Shown here one piece after another: positions 12,101-23,150 of a DNA stretch of 64,000 nucleotides; within the stretch, counting starts at the first letter, position 1; each line of letters starts with the position of its first letter. The stretch comes from Tetrahymena thermophila SB210. Lineage: Eukaryota; Ciliophora; Oligohymenophorea; Hymenostomatida; Tetrahymenidae. Position numbers and translations under genes: made by a program. Location of the stretch: assembly GCF_000189635.1 (NCBI RefSeq), contig NW_002476481.1, forward strand, positions 930,001 through 994,000, written 5' to 3'. The notes beneath the pieces are model-generated. The model did not search any database and had not been told where the DNA came from. It saw only the letters and a program-made list of their open reading frames with translations.

Positions 12101-14182
12101 GAACTTAGAAAAGAAAAAGAAACTAGAGAAACAAGACAATAATAGGAAATACAATAACTTACTGAAAGGAATAATCTTTGCGAGTTGTTAACTAAAAAAG
12201 TTGAAGAGTATAAGTTAAGCTTTACTCTAAAACTAGACGAAATTCAAAAGAAGGATGATGAAAATAGGGATTTGACTGAAAAGCTTAACGAAGCTATCTC
12301 TGAAAATCAACAAATTTAGGAAATTTATAAAAATTTAGATTAGATAAACGAATAAAACGTACAGGAACTAGCTCAGCTAAAATTAGAAGTAGAATAACTG
12401 AGGTGCGAATCTTAAACAAAAGACGAATCGATTCAATTCAAAATAAAATAAATAATTGAACTATAATCCTAGGTTGAGGATTCTTAAAACTAAAATGAAG
12501 ATCTAATTATTAAACAAAAACAACTTGAAGAACAAATCACTGGCTTATAAAATAAAAACACAGAATTATTCAATTTAATTTAGCAATTACAAGCCGGAGA
12601 AATAAGTGGAATATAGAAAAATTTAAGTTAAATCGACTAAACCAGTCTCTAAGATGTTTATTCACCACATGCACGTTCTAAAATAATAAGAGAATCTCTT
12701 TAGGTAAATCATTTTTAAATATTTTTTATAAAAACTTACAAAATCAAAGTTAAAAAAAAAATTATTTAATCAAGTATTTAAATAAAATTAAAAAACATAA
12801 AAACTAATTTTAGGCAATTGATGAAGATTGGGAAAATGTAGAGCAGTGCAGAGAAGAAATGAATTTGACTAAGCTAAAAACAAGACAAATTTACATTTAA
12901 AAGATAAAAAATATTGAAGATGAGTTCTAAAATAAGCTGAGATTAGAGTAATAAAGAAGAAATAAATTAAGGGAAGATATTGAAGAACTTAGAAAAGAGA
13001 ATCAAATGCTAAAAGAGGAGAATTCTAGTTTAAAATCTAAATTGAGTTCATACGAATAAAAATTTAAAGATAATAGCATGGAAATATCTAAACTGCACAA
13101 GAGTTAGAGCAATTTTTAAATTTTCTAATCTTCGTCTAAGTTTTTCTAAAATACATAACCTAAGTTATTTTAGAATATTAATACAGTTCAAGGAAATCCT
13201 TTAGATGTAAAAGCTAACGAGCTTAATAGTATGTTTTCAGCAGTCTTTAAGAAGATAAAATAGGAAAGAGAAGAAATTGCTAAAAACAGAAGCGAACTTG
13301 ATTTAAAACATCAAACAATCAAAAACTCTATCGAAATCTAAAAACGCTAAATCTAAACAGACATAGAGAACATTTAAAATAACGAGCAGCTATTCTCTAA
13401 ATTGTAGAATCATATGAACAGCTACAAATCAGCAAATGAGGAGCTCGAATCTTTAAAAATAAAGTAAAGACAAAGAGGAGAAGATACTAAGAGAATAATT
13501 AGTCATCATAGATCTATCAGTCGTTCAATATTTTCTGGGTCTAAGAACATCATTCACTCAATTGTTAAAATACCAAAATAATTCGAAATGTTTAGTGATC
13601 ATAAGAAATAGTACGAGTTAAAGTAACATATTTTTTTTTTAATTAGTTGTTTAAAATATTTTAAAAATTAGGCTACTAAGTAAAGATTCTGGATAAAATT
13701 TAAAGTCTTAGAGTATGATATAAGGATAATTTTAGATTAATTAAAATCATATTAACTTTTAAAACGATGATGATGACGATAATGACTATGACTAAAATGC
13801 TCCTTGCACTCCAATTAACTTTACATCATTTGATACATAAATAGATAATTTATAATGTGATGAAGAAATTAGCTTAAGTGGAAAAAATGTATTAGGTTAA
13901 CTCAAATCAATAGAATATCTAGATCAATAGTAAAGTATAGACTAAATTTAGAAAAATCAAATAAGCCAGGAAGATCATTGCATAGATTCGCCTTGTGATC
14001 TGAACAGCTAAAATCACTACACTCCAAATAATGATCATAACAAAGTAACAATCAGAGATGACGACATGTTGTCTCATTAACTATTATATAAAAATAATGA
14101 AAGCCCAGAAAAGCAGCTTATTTGCAGCTTAGAAGGCAGTTAAATAGCTTTAGATGATGAAGAAACAAATAATGATAAGTGA
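9177..14182 (+). CDS. Kinesin-like protein, N-terminal motor with long coiled coil
   Basis: Seven exons join in phase: 9177-9254, 9413-9564, 9620-9914, 10551-11300, 11828-12703, 12814-13622 and 13672-14182, giving 1,156 residues ending at TGA 14180-14182. The motor starts ITVVVRF. It has FDGV, the P-loop GQTSSGKT (residues 89-96), switch I NERSSRSH (219-226), switch II DLAGSE (251-256), and NFRNSKLTRILKDALGG. From about residue 426 the protein is Glu/Lys/Gln-rich heptad-like coiled coil with many TAA/TAG-encoded Gln. The tail is acidic (DDDDDNDYD). It should be an ATP-driven microtubule motor, probably plus-end directed because the motor is N-terminal. I cannot place it in a subfamily. Exon 1 is short, so the start is the least certain part. 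Confidence 0.93.
10196..10500 (+). repeat. Diverged tandem repeat inside kinesin intron 3
   Basis: Intron 3 (9915-10550) is much larger than most others in the gene. It holds about three diverged units of roughly 95-115 bp, each with ttatttaaataaa-like, tttatgcaaaaagc and cccttaaaaataaaata-like segments. It interrupts the motor just before LREHK. Confidence 0.7.
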
Positions 14183-14972
14183 TTTAAAAATAATTCAAAT
14201 AAACATTTTATTTAAAAAACTAATATAACAAATTTACTAAAAAAAATATTTTCATGTCATAAATACATTATTTGTATATACAATTTATATAATTTTATAG
14301 TGTTTATATATATAATTATAAAATTAAACAAATGTCTGTCTCATTAGCATCTATCTATCTACCTTTTCTTCATGATATATTGACTAATCAAATAGAAAAA
14401 TAAATAGATAGAAGATTTTAATTTTTTAAATCAACTTTAATTGAAACATAAAATTTTCTGTTAATAACTTGATAAATACAATCTATATTAATTTTCTTTA
14501 TTTATAAATATTAATCTTAAATGATTAAACTATTTTTAAATACTTTAAATGTTCATTAATTAAGGCATTTTTTTCTTAAATTTTTTTTTTTTAGATTATG
14601 GTGTGTCCAAGAATGTTTTTTTTACCTGCTGATCTAAAAATGCTCCGAACATAAATTTTCTACATTAATTGAAATTATGTACTTAATAAAAGTAAATTAA
14701 ATTTATGTTGATAATATGCAACATAAGTAGATCCCAGAAAATCAAAATGAAAAAAGTAATAAAACTAAATAATTAAATTATAAATCTTAACTGATTAAAT
14801 TTACTTCGAAATAGATGGGTTTAATATAAATGAAATGACTTACTTAAATAAACTAAAACTATTTATGAAATTAATTTATGTTTGATTATATTTAACAATA
14901 GACAAACCTAAATATGAAATATAAAATAGGTTTTATTTTAAAGGGAAATTAAATATTTAAACAACTGGTTTT
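14183..14972. other. Intergenic region between convergent kinesin and pyrophosphatase genes
   Basis: No protein-like frame was seen. The stretch holds 3' UTR sequence and, at about 14541-14650, a degenerate relative of the inverted-repeat element found at 22891-23012. Confidence 0.6.
14541..14650. mobile_element. Degenerate copy of the 22.9-kb inverted-repeat element
   Basis: The left part (ctttaaatgttcattaatta, then aggcat, a T-rich run and gattatggtgtgt) matches the left half of the element at 22891. The right half is not recognisable as a clean inverted repeat, so the copy looks truncated or diverged. The boundaries are approximate. Confidence 0.55.
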
Positions 14973-15926
14973 TCATATAAAGTGGAACTTCTTTTTCTTT
15001 TCGTTTAACTCTTGATTATTAGCAGGAGTTTAGTTTGATAATTATTTCCAATAGTTATGGGTTTCATGTATGATTTCAAGAGCCTTTTCATGATCGAATA
15101 TTTTTTCGTTGTAATGAATTACATTAGCTTTTTTACCATCGTATGTCTTGATATATTTGAACCAATGTTTAATTGCATCTAATCTACCTCCGTATACTCT
15201 TTCAATATCTTTTAGATTTTAAATCTTTTATTTTAAATTTAAGATTCATTCATTTTTAGAATTTTTAATTAAAATTAACAATTTACATTCTTTTTTTCTG
15301 CCTCTGTAGAGTTTATACTTAAAATCTTCCAATCAACTTCTCCTTAATCTATCAAACAAAAACAACCAAGCACTTTTACTTTTAAGATTTAACCTGGCTC
15401 TGTAATAATAAAAATATAATTTAATTAATATTTAACTGTCTAAATTTTACCTTTATTCATGTCGCCTAATTCTAAGATATCTAAAGGATCATCATCGCCC
15501 TATTAAATTTATATTTTAATTGTAATTCTAATTAAATCATTTATTGTAATTTACTAAAAATCCTTCTGGAGTTTTCTCTAAAGAACTTTCCCAAGTTTAA
15601 GGAAAGAATCCATAGTTGAAAAGAGGGAATTGGGCATAGTAACGTAATTCAGTTTCAGATTTGTTAAATTTATTTTTTCTGGTGTCTTGCTTAATTGGGT
15701 GGTATTCTTCTTCCTTAGTTAATTCTAATTTTGCAATTCTGTGCTAAGGAATTTCAATGCAAATGTTGAACTCATCTTTTGAAAATGAACTCTCCTTAAG
15801 AGGAATGTCATTCCAAAAAGAAATTTTCTTTCCTTCTTTATTTAAAAGGAAGATACGCTTTTCAAAATTTACTCCTTACTCAACTGTTGAATAAAAAAAT
15901 TTCAAAAAATTTCTTCTTAATAGCAT
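14973..15926 (-). CDS. Inorganic pyrophosphatase, probably mitochondrial
   Basis: Four exons join in phase (15555-15926, 15451-15499, 15287-15399, 14973-15224) to give 261 residues ending at TGA 14973-14975. Family I soluble pyrophosphatase hydrolyses PPi to two phosphates. The evidence is ELRYYAQFPLFNYGFFPQTW, the signature-like DDDPLD in GDDDPLDILELGD (from residue 125), EPGQILKVKVLG, and GEVDWKILSIN with YGGRLDAIKHWFKYIKTYDG. The N-terminus MLLRRNFLKFFYS is basic and hydrophobic with no acidic residue, typical of a mitochondrial presequence, though import is inferred. The length suits a eukaryotic family I enzyme. It converges with the kinesin gene. Confidence 0.93.
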
Positions 15927-16186
15927 CTCTCAGTAAAATCTAATTTTTGTTTGATATTAATTTTATTAAAAATGTAATTTTTATTTCGCGGAATTCTATT
16001 TAACATTAATTCTTTGTAAATATATTTCAGATTTATTTATTTATTTAAAAGAGAATCTTTTAATTTTGCAATCGTTAGCAATATCTTAATCTTTTTAAGA
16101 TCTAATTGAAGTAAGTCATAATATTAATAAATTTCATCATATTTTGTCAGCTCATCCAATTAAATATCAGAATGTTCATCAACCAT
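15902..16186 (-). CDS. Small uncertain ORF overlapping the pyrophosphatase start
   Basis: An open frame begins MVDEHSDIQLDELTKYDEIY and runs about 94 residues to a TGA that overlaps the start of the pyrophosphatase in another frame. The first half has protein-like composition (LDLKKIKILLTIAKLKDSLL). The second half is Asn/Ile/Lys-rich, as expected of non-coding AT-rich DNA. I do not recognise it. It may be a small gene, an upstream ORF or an alternative first exon. Confidence 0.3.
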
Positions 16187-16924
16187 AAACAGTATTTATA
16201 TATTCATCTATATTTCTTTATTCTATCATTATTCAGATTCTTAACACTTTGATGATTTAATTTATGTTTTCTAGTAATCTTAGTTGTGGCACAAATGATT
16301 TAATTTACTTATTATTATTAGATAAATTAAGTTTAATATTTAAAATTATTAGCAACCATTCAAAAATATAATAATTATGCCTACTTACTTATTCTTAGAC
16401 AAACTAAAAGGTTTAATCAATACCAAAATTATTATTTACAAAGATAATTAATAAAGGCAAAGAAATCCAAATTTAATTCTTAAAATGAAAATGATTATTT
16501 TTAAATATAAGAATTTTTTTAAGTAAAAGTTTTAAAAACATTGAAATATTATTAGAAAATGGTATATATTCAATCTAAATAAATAGTGTTTAATAACCAA
16601 AAAACTCAAAAAAAAAAATGTTTTGAATATTTCATTATAATAGTTAAATTAAAAATTTAATTCAAAATTTTAGATAAAATAGTAAGATCAATAAAATATT
16701 AAAATTAATAATTGAATACAAGTAGAACAAACAGCATATTAAAATGAGTGTAATTCTTACCTATTTAAATATAATTTTATCTACCCTTATATTAAAATAA
16801 TTATAATTTAATCCTAATGGGAGTGCTTATGAATAAATTCATGGAAATACTTGATATAAAAACTTAATATTTTTATTTTTTATTTAAGTTACAATATTTA
16901 AAATTAAAAATTGAATACAGATAG

Positions 16925-17009
<85 letters not shown>

Positions 17010-17528
17010 CATTATTTTTATTATTTATAAAATAAATTCTAGCTTATTTAAATTTAATTTAATTTTTATTTACTCTTAGATTTAAATAATTATATTTAAA
17101 TCATAAATTGATTGATTGGAGTATTTATTAATAAATTCATTGATATGCTTTATTGAAACAATCTTCGTGATTAACTCAATTAATTTGATAATTTGATAAT
17201 TTATATAAGTTACAATATTAAAATTAAAAATCGAATATAAATAATATATCGTAATATGTGTGAAATTAACTCTTAACTATTTAAACATAATTTTATTTAT
17301 TTATTTTTAGTTAAAATAATTATAATTTAATCATAAATGAGAGTGTTTGTTTATGAATCAATTCATGGATACTTGAAATAAAATTTTGATATTTTATTAA
17401 GTTATTAAAAATTAAAAATTGAATAAAGTAAGATAGGATGGATAGCATCATAAGATAATTAAAACTCTAACTTATATAAATTTAATTTAATTTTTATTTA
17501 CTCTTAGGTTTAAATAATCATAGTTGAA
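16187..17528. other. Repeat-rich intergenic region
   Basis: Apart from the GATA microsatellite and the duplicated gene-end segments listed separately, no coding sequence was seen. Confidence 0.65.
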
Positions 17529-17570
17529 TCATAAATTGGAGTATTTATTAATAAATTCATGAACATGCTT
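16740..17570. repeat. Four diverged copies of a gene-end segment
   Basis: A segment with tatttaaatttaatttaa-like, tttatttactctta-like, aatcataaattggagt-like and ttaataaattcat-like blocks occurs near 16740-16850, 17030-17150, 17255-17370 and 17460-17570. The last copy is the functional 3' end of the ABHD13-like gene and contains its TGA. The others lie downstream of it as decayed duplicates. Confidence 0.7.
16925..17009 (+). repeat. GATA tetranucleotide microsatellite
   Basis: About 85 bp of uninterrupted GATA repeats, preceded by the one-off variant ataggata. Confidence 0.97.
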
Positions 17571-18984
17571 GAAATAATCTAAGATATCAAGTGTCCAATT
17601 GTCATTATGAGTTCCATTTTCAATGACATATAAATGTTTATTAGGACTATGACATTTATCAAACAACTGTTACATTTAGCTTGCTGGAACCAACTCATCT
17701 TTATTAGCTATTTTGATAAATATAATGAATTACTAAAAATAAATAAATAAATAAATTTTTTAGTTTAATTTTTGTTTACATTTTATAAATAACGCTGGAA
17801 CTTATACTTTAGACATTTAATTTATAGTAGGCCAGTGGTTTTTTAAAATTAATCTTTTAAAGATAGAAACAGGCCTAAAGACTACATCAACCATGTCATC
17901 TAATGAGGTAAAAGTATTTTCTAGTATTATACCATTAGGTTTATTTTCTAGTGAGTGGGTTAAGCCATAAGTCAAAACAGCTCCGCCAAGACTTCTTCCA
18001 TGGAAAAAGACATTATTTGGATTAATTTTTCCAGATCTAAAAGCATATTCAATAATAGCCTATTTATTTTAAATATGATGATTATTTGAATTGGTTTATT
18101 GCTGCCTTATCATCTTAGAAAAAATTATATAAAATAAATTCTATTTAATTATTACTAAGCTATCCTTTTGGAGTCCAGGTTCATCAATAGGAGCGTCATC
18201 AGAATCGCTATATCTATTATATTTATATAATTAATTGTTAAAATGTTTGAATAATATTAAGTTTGTTTTTTACCCTCTGTATGCGAATGCTAAAATGTTT
18301 ACACCTGTATGCTTCATATACTTTTAGAAATAATATAATCTTAAGCCAATATCTATTTATTATTGAGTTATTTATTTCATATCAATTATTTTCAAGTTGT
18401 GAAATAATTAATTACTTCCAGCATTCTCATGGAAAAAAACTACTGTAGGTTTATTCATATGATCTTTTTGCTTAATCAGCCATCTTTAATTCATTTACAT
18501 AATCATTTAATTAAACTTGTAAATTTTAAATAAATTTTATTTACCCTCTCAGAGTTACATTATCCTTTGTTACTGTTGAAACATCTTCGTAAGCTAAATT
18601 CCTACAAAAAGATTTTAAAATTAACAATCAATCATATTTAAATATTATTTGATAAATATATTCTAACAAAATTGAAATGGATTAATTACATATCTCTTGG
18701 TGTTCTATCTCCGAAGGGATTATCTTTAGGTGATTTAGGCATTCCCCCAAAAGCTTTAAATAAAATACAATGATTTTTTTATAAACATATTTATTTATTT
18801 ATCTATTTATTTACTTGGTATATAAATCAGCTTTTCTTAAAATTGACGCAATGCCAAAAGTCCTATTCCTATTTTTTTTTAAATGTTCTGGTTAAATCTG
18901 AGAATGAAAGTTAGCAAATTTACCAAGAAGAGAGATTCCACCAACTCCAGCCTTAACTAACGTTTTTAAATTTTGATTATCCAT
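17529..18984 (-). CDS. ABHD13/BEM46-like alpha/beta hydrolase (one-base frame break in exon 1)
   Basis: Exons joined in phase give KLIYIPTFGGMPKSPKDNP, VVFFHENAG, NILAFAYRGY, nucleophile elbow HGRSLGGAV, the acid region KSNKDELVP and GTHNDNW with the catalytic His, ending at TGA 17529-17531. The YIP...NP start and the GTHND.W end are hallmarks of the ABHD13/BEM46 family (serine hydrolases, substrates poorly known). The start is ATG at 18984, followed by a Gly/Ala-rich stretch that could be a membrane anchor. Within exon 1 the frame changes at a run of nine A (T at 18872-18880 on the plus strand). Reading eight A gives a continuous QPEHLKKIGIGLLALRQFQE. This is most simply a homopolymer error, but a real null allele is possible. 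At least six introns were inferred. Confidence 0.87.
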
Positions 18985-20702
18985 TATAAATGCTAATTAT
19001 TTAAATTCTTTTAGAGTCTGTTTATAAAATAAATGAATTTTTTTAGATTTTGAATATTTATATTTAATTAAGAATAGAAAACTAAAATCAAAGCAAAAAA
19101 TTTTTAAAACTCTTAAAATTATTTAGAATATAAGGTTCATTAGAATATTCTAATACCTAATTGCTTTATTAAATTTAGATAATATTTTTTTAGTCAATAT
19201 GTTAATTTCTTATTCATTATGAAAATTTAGTTTACTAGGATAAGCAAATAATAATTAAATCAGTTTTAAGTTTTCAATTATTAAAAAATTTTTAAATATT
19301 AAATGTAAGCTATTTGATAAAAAGGATGAATTAAGATTTAAATAAAAGCCAAAAAATTTATCTTTTTTAGAATTCTAGCTCCTTAAAAATAAAACTCTTC
19401 CAAATATTTCTTGCAAACCTAATAGAATAAAATTACTGTAGTGTAAATATCTATAAATTAAATTAAAATATTATTTATACTTAAAAATCAACATTAACAT
19501 TTATAAATTAAAAGATTTTTGAGTCTAAAGTATCCAATCGCTGACTAGAAATAATTTGTGCTTCAAACAGAATTAATTAAAACAGTAAAAATGTAATTTA
19601 AAAATAGATAAAACATAGATAAAATATAATAAGCTTAAATGAATGATAAATAATATGTGAATGCAGCTAAAAAACTTAAATAGCAAATATTAATTAAAAC
19701 CGTAAAAATATTATTCAAAAATAGATGAAACATAGATAGAATTTAATAAGCTTAAATGAAAAATAATTATATGTAGTCCTAAAATTTAAATAGCAAATGA
19801 ATGTCTAAAATTATATTTAAACCTTAAAATCATGAAAAAAACAACATGAATGAGATAATATTCAACAAGAGTTAAATCTAATTTGATAAATAGTTAGATA
19901 TTAGATAAATCTATATATAGATAGAAAGAAATTTGAAATTGGTTTAGAAGAAATAAATTATCTATTAATTTATCTTTATCGTTAATAAAGCATACTCTGA
20001 AAGTAAATTAAATTAAAATTTAGATAGAAATAAATTAATGTAAAAATGATATTTGATAATTTAAAAACATTTAAAAAAATGAAAAATTAATTAAGAAGGG
20101 ATTAGATATTTCTCAAACTAATTTCTTAATTTTATCTAACTATTAATTTTACCAAACAAACAAAGATCACTCACTCATTAAATTTGCAAGTATTTATAAA
20201 GCATAAATAAATTAATAAATGCATAAATAAATAAATACATCCATCCTCTGATTTTATTTTTTTCCTAAATCTTAAAAATGAAAACATGAATTTTATTTAC
20301 TTTATTTTTTGCTTACCTTTTTTTATTTCAAAATTTGCTTTTGAAAGATAGACTTAATGAATAAATTCGTCAATGAATGAATGAATGATTTATATTTTTT
20401 TTATTTATTCATTTATTGATTTTTTGCTTAATTTTTTGATTGTTAAATTTTTTCGATGAAAAATTTAAAGAGAGATAAATTGGTTGAATTAAAGTTCTCT
20501 TTGTTACCTTGTTTGCCTGTGTTTCTTACATAATTAATTCATATTTGTTGCTGGTTTTAATAAAAATTAAAAAGAAAAATTTCATAAAAAAAAAAATAAC
20601 TAAAAAAATTAAAAAAGAAAAATTTCAAGCTTTATTTAGGCAAATATCTATCAATATAAAATTTTAAGCGAATCCACCAAAAGTTTGTTTGTTTGTTTAT
20701 AG
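18985..20702. other. Intergenic AT-rich region
   Basis: This lies between the starts of divergent genes. It contains a two-unit tandem repeat at 19572-19798 and stretches rich in ATAAATAAATA-type simple sequence. No coding frame was supported. Confidence 0.6.
19572..19798 (+). repeat. Two-unit tandem repeat of about 115 bp
   Basis: Unit 1 (19572-19688) and unit 2 (19689-19798) share attaattaaaac, aaatagatraaacatagat, aataagcttaaatga and ttaaatagcaaat in the same order. Confidence 0.8.
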
Positions 20703-21410
20703 ATGTCTCACTATACCCACGAAAACGTTCCCGAAGAAGTTGCTAAGAAGTTCCCTCACCTTTAAGGCAAGAAAATGATAAGCAAGAAGGAAGTTCCTAC
20801 CCACGTTGTAGAATCAGCTGAAAAAAATGGAAAGCCCATCACTGTTTAATAAGCTCAACCATTATAACCATAGGTCGTTGCATAAAAAGCTCATCCTATT
20901 GTTACTCATCCTGCATTACATAAATCTGTCGTCCACCACTCTCCTCCTGCTAAGCATACAGTAGTTACTCATGCTCAAGCTACTGCTGTTGTAGCCAACA
21001 ATACTACTGTGACTAAAGAAGTTCCTTAGGCTCAAATCCAAGTTCTTGGAAAGGATCATGACGCTACTGTTACTCATAAAGCTCCTATTGTCCATAAAAC
21101 TTCTGCTGTTAAACACGTTGTCTAACACCATCCTGTTTAACAACACACTGTTTAGCACGCTCCCGTTGTTATTGGTCAATCTTAAGTTAAAGTCGGTGCC
21201 TAAGTTGCCCACAAGGCTGCTTTCACTCACGAAAACGTCCCTGAAGAAGTCCACAAGAAATTCCCTCATCTTTAAACTAAGGTCACACACACAATCAAAG
21301 TAGGAGGAGTGAACGGAAATCACACAACAATAAAATCTCCTGAAAAGGTAGCCTAACCCAAGATCAATGTAGTTCATGCCTCTGAACATTTAAACGAATA
21401 ACAAAATTGA
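20703..21410 (+). CDS. His/Val-rich protein with duplicated terminal motif, function unknown
   Basis: A single uninterrupted exon of 235 residues runs from ATG 20703 to TGA 21408-21410. The motif THENVPEEVAKKFPHLQ at residues 5-21 is repeated almost exactly at 175-191 (THENVPEEVHKKFPHLQ). The middle is rich in His, Val, Thr, Pro and Gln, with runs such as HKAPIVHKTSAVKHVV. It has no signal peptide, membrane segment or recognised domain. Compared with its neighbours it uses many C-ending codons (ACC, GTC, AAG), which in ciliates often marks high expression; that is inference. A structural or metal-binding protein would fit the composition but is not shown. Confidence 0.88.
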
Positions 21411-23150
21411 GATAAATAGCTGATTGAATTTAATTAATTAAAATCATCATCACATTACATTCTTAATATATTTTTGCCCATTTTTCATATATAATATCTA
21501 CATTTAAGTAATTTAGTTTTTAGCAAATTATATAACAATTCAATAAATAAATAAATTATAATCATCGCACGCAGAATGACAAGAAATCAATAAATCAATG
21601 TATCTATCTATTTTTGTATTTATTTGCCTAGCATTTCACTTTGCCTAAGCAATATTCTATTTGTCTATAAAGATAATATATAATTAATAGTAGCAATTAA
21701 ATATTAATTGATAATTAGTTATTATTAGTAAGATATAGTATTAGCGCTGAATTTAAATCAACGAATGAATAAACAATTCTTTTGATTGATTATATCAACA
21801 CTTAAAAGCAATAAATTAATCAAAAAATAATAACGGATACAAGTTGCTTAGTATCAAATATTAAATGAATGAGTGAATTAGTTTATAAATAAATAAATCA
21901 ATCAATAATTGCTTATTGCGCTTATATCTATCTATCTGATTCAGCCAAAAAATAATTTTCATTATAAATAAAGTGTATCTAAAATTTATTTTTAAATTTG
22001 TCCATCTAATTTAGTAAGTAAAGTATTTATATTACATATTGATTTATTTATTTTTTTTATTATTTTTAACATATTTAGCAATCTATCTCCAAAATCTTTT
22101 CTTTTTAATTCTAATCTATAAATCCATCAAGATAAAATTTCAATATTTATCTTTTACTTTTTTAAGCTTCTTTGATGAGTTAAGCTAATAAAGATTTTAT
22201 TATTTCAAATTTTGAATAGTAAGATCTTCTTTAATTTTTATTTAGCTTCAAAAAAAGAAAACTCTTCTTAAACATTCAAAAATCAAATTGCTTTTAAAAA
22301 AAAATTTTCTTTTAGTGTTCAAAAGGTTAAACTTTATATTTGAAATATTTAAAAAATCTTTATTTCAAAAATAATAAAAAATTAATACTAATTCATTTGT
22401 TTTTACAACTCAAATTAATTAATAATATTTTGATAAGTAAATTAAATATTAAAAAATAATAAATTATTTTTTATTTTAAGTTTTTATTAAAATTAATAAA
22501 TAATAAATCATATCATTTATTTTCTAAATGATTTTCATAAATTGTTAATCACTTTTGACATAGGATTTAGGATTTAATTTTAGCTTTTCAAAATATTCTC
22601 AACTATAACTATGAAATAAATTGCATTTTAATTTTTAAAAATATTTTTATAAATTATTATAATTTATTCTTAATAATTTAAAATATCAATTAACCAAATT
22701 TTAAATTGAGATAAATTTATTTTAGATTAAAATATTTATTTAAATTTAGAAAATCATTTAAATAATTACAAATAATTATTTATTGTTAATTTAAAGGTTA
22801 TTTTATCATTCTATTTACTATTTAAATTTTAATAAATTTTATATAAAATTAGCTTCTAATAAATTAATTTAAAATTAAAAATTTTATATACTGTAAATGC
22901 TCGTTAATTAAGACATTTTTTTCTTAAACTTTTTTTTTTCGATTATGGTGTGTGGCACTTTTTTTGGTCAAAAAAGATGCTTAGGAATGCCTTAATAAAT
23001 GAGCATTTACAGTATATTTACAAATTTTTCTTTATATTTTAGCATTTATTCACAGTTTAAAAAAAAATGTTTCAGATTATTTTTAAAATTAAAAAAAAAT
23101 TGTTAAATTACAATTAAAAAGTTTTGAAAGGAAAAAGAAAGCCTATAAAT
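21411..23150. other. Intergenic AT-rich region with one short mobile element
   Basis: No coding frame was supported. The notable content is the 122-bp TA-flanked element at 22891-23012, about 140 bp upstream of the LRR gene start. Confidence 0.6.
22891..23012. mobile_element. Short TA-flanked inverted-repeat element (MITE-like)
   Basis: The element begins ctgtaaatgctc and ends gagcatttacag. Its terminal inverted repeats are 26 bp with three mismatches. TATA lies directly outside both ends, which fits a TA target-site duplication as made by Tc1/mariner/pogo transposases. The interior is T-rich with gattatggtgtgt, has no coding capacity, and matches the degenerate copy near 14541. A non-autonomous element is the simplest reading. 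Confidence 0.8.

Noticed and set aside
20916..21389. 157-codon minus-strand frame rich in Ser, Leu and Arg
   Set aside because: It is the complement of the His-rich gene at 20703-21410, whose frame has the duplicated motif, a proper start and TGA.
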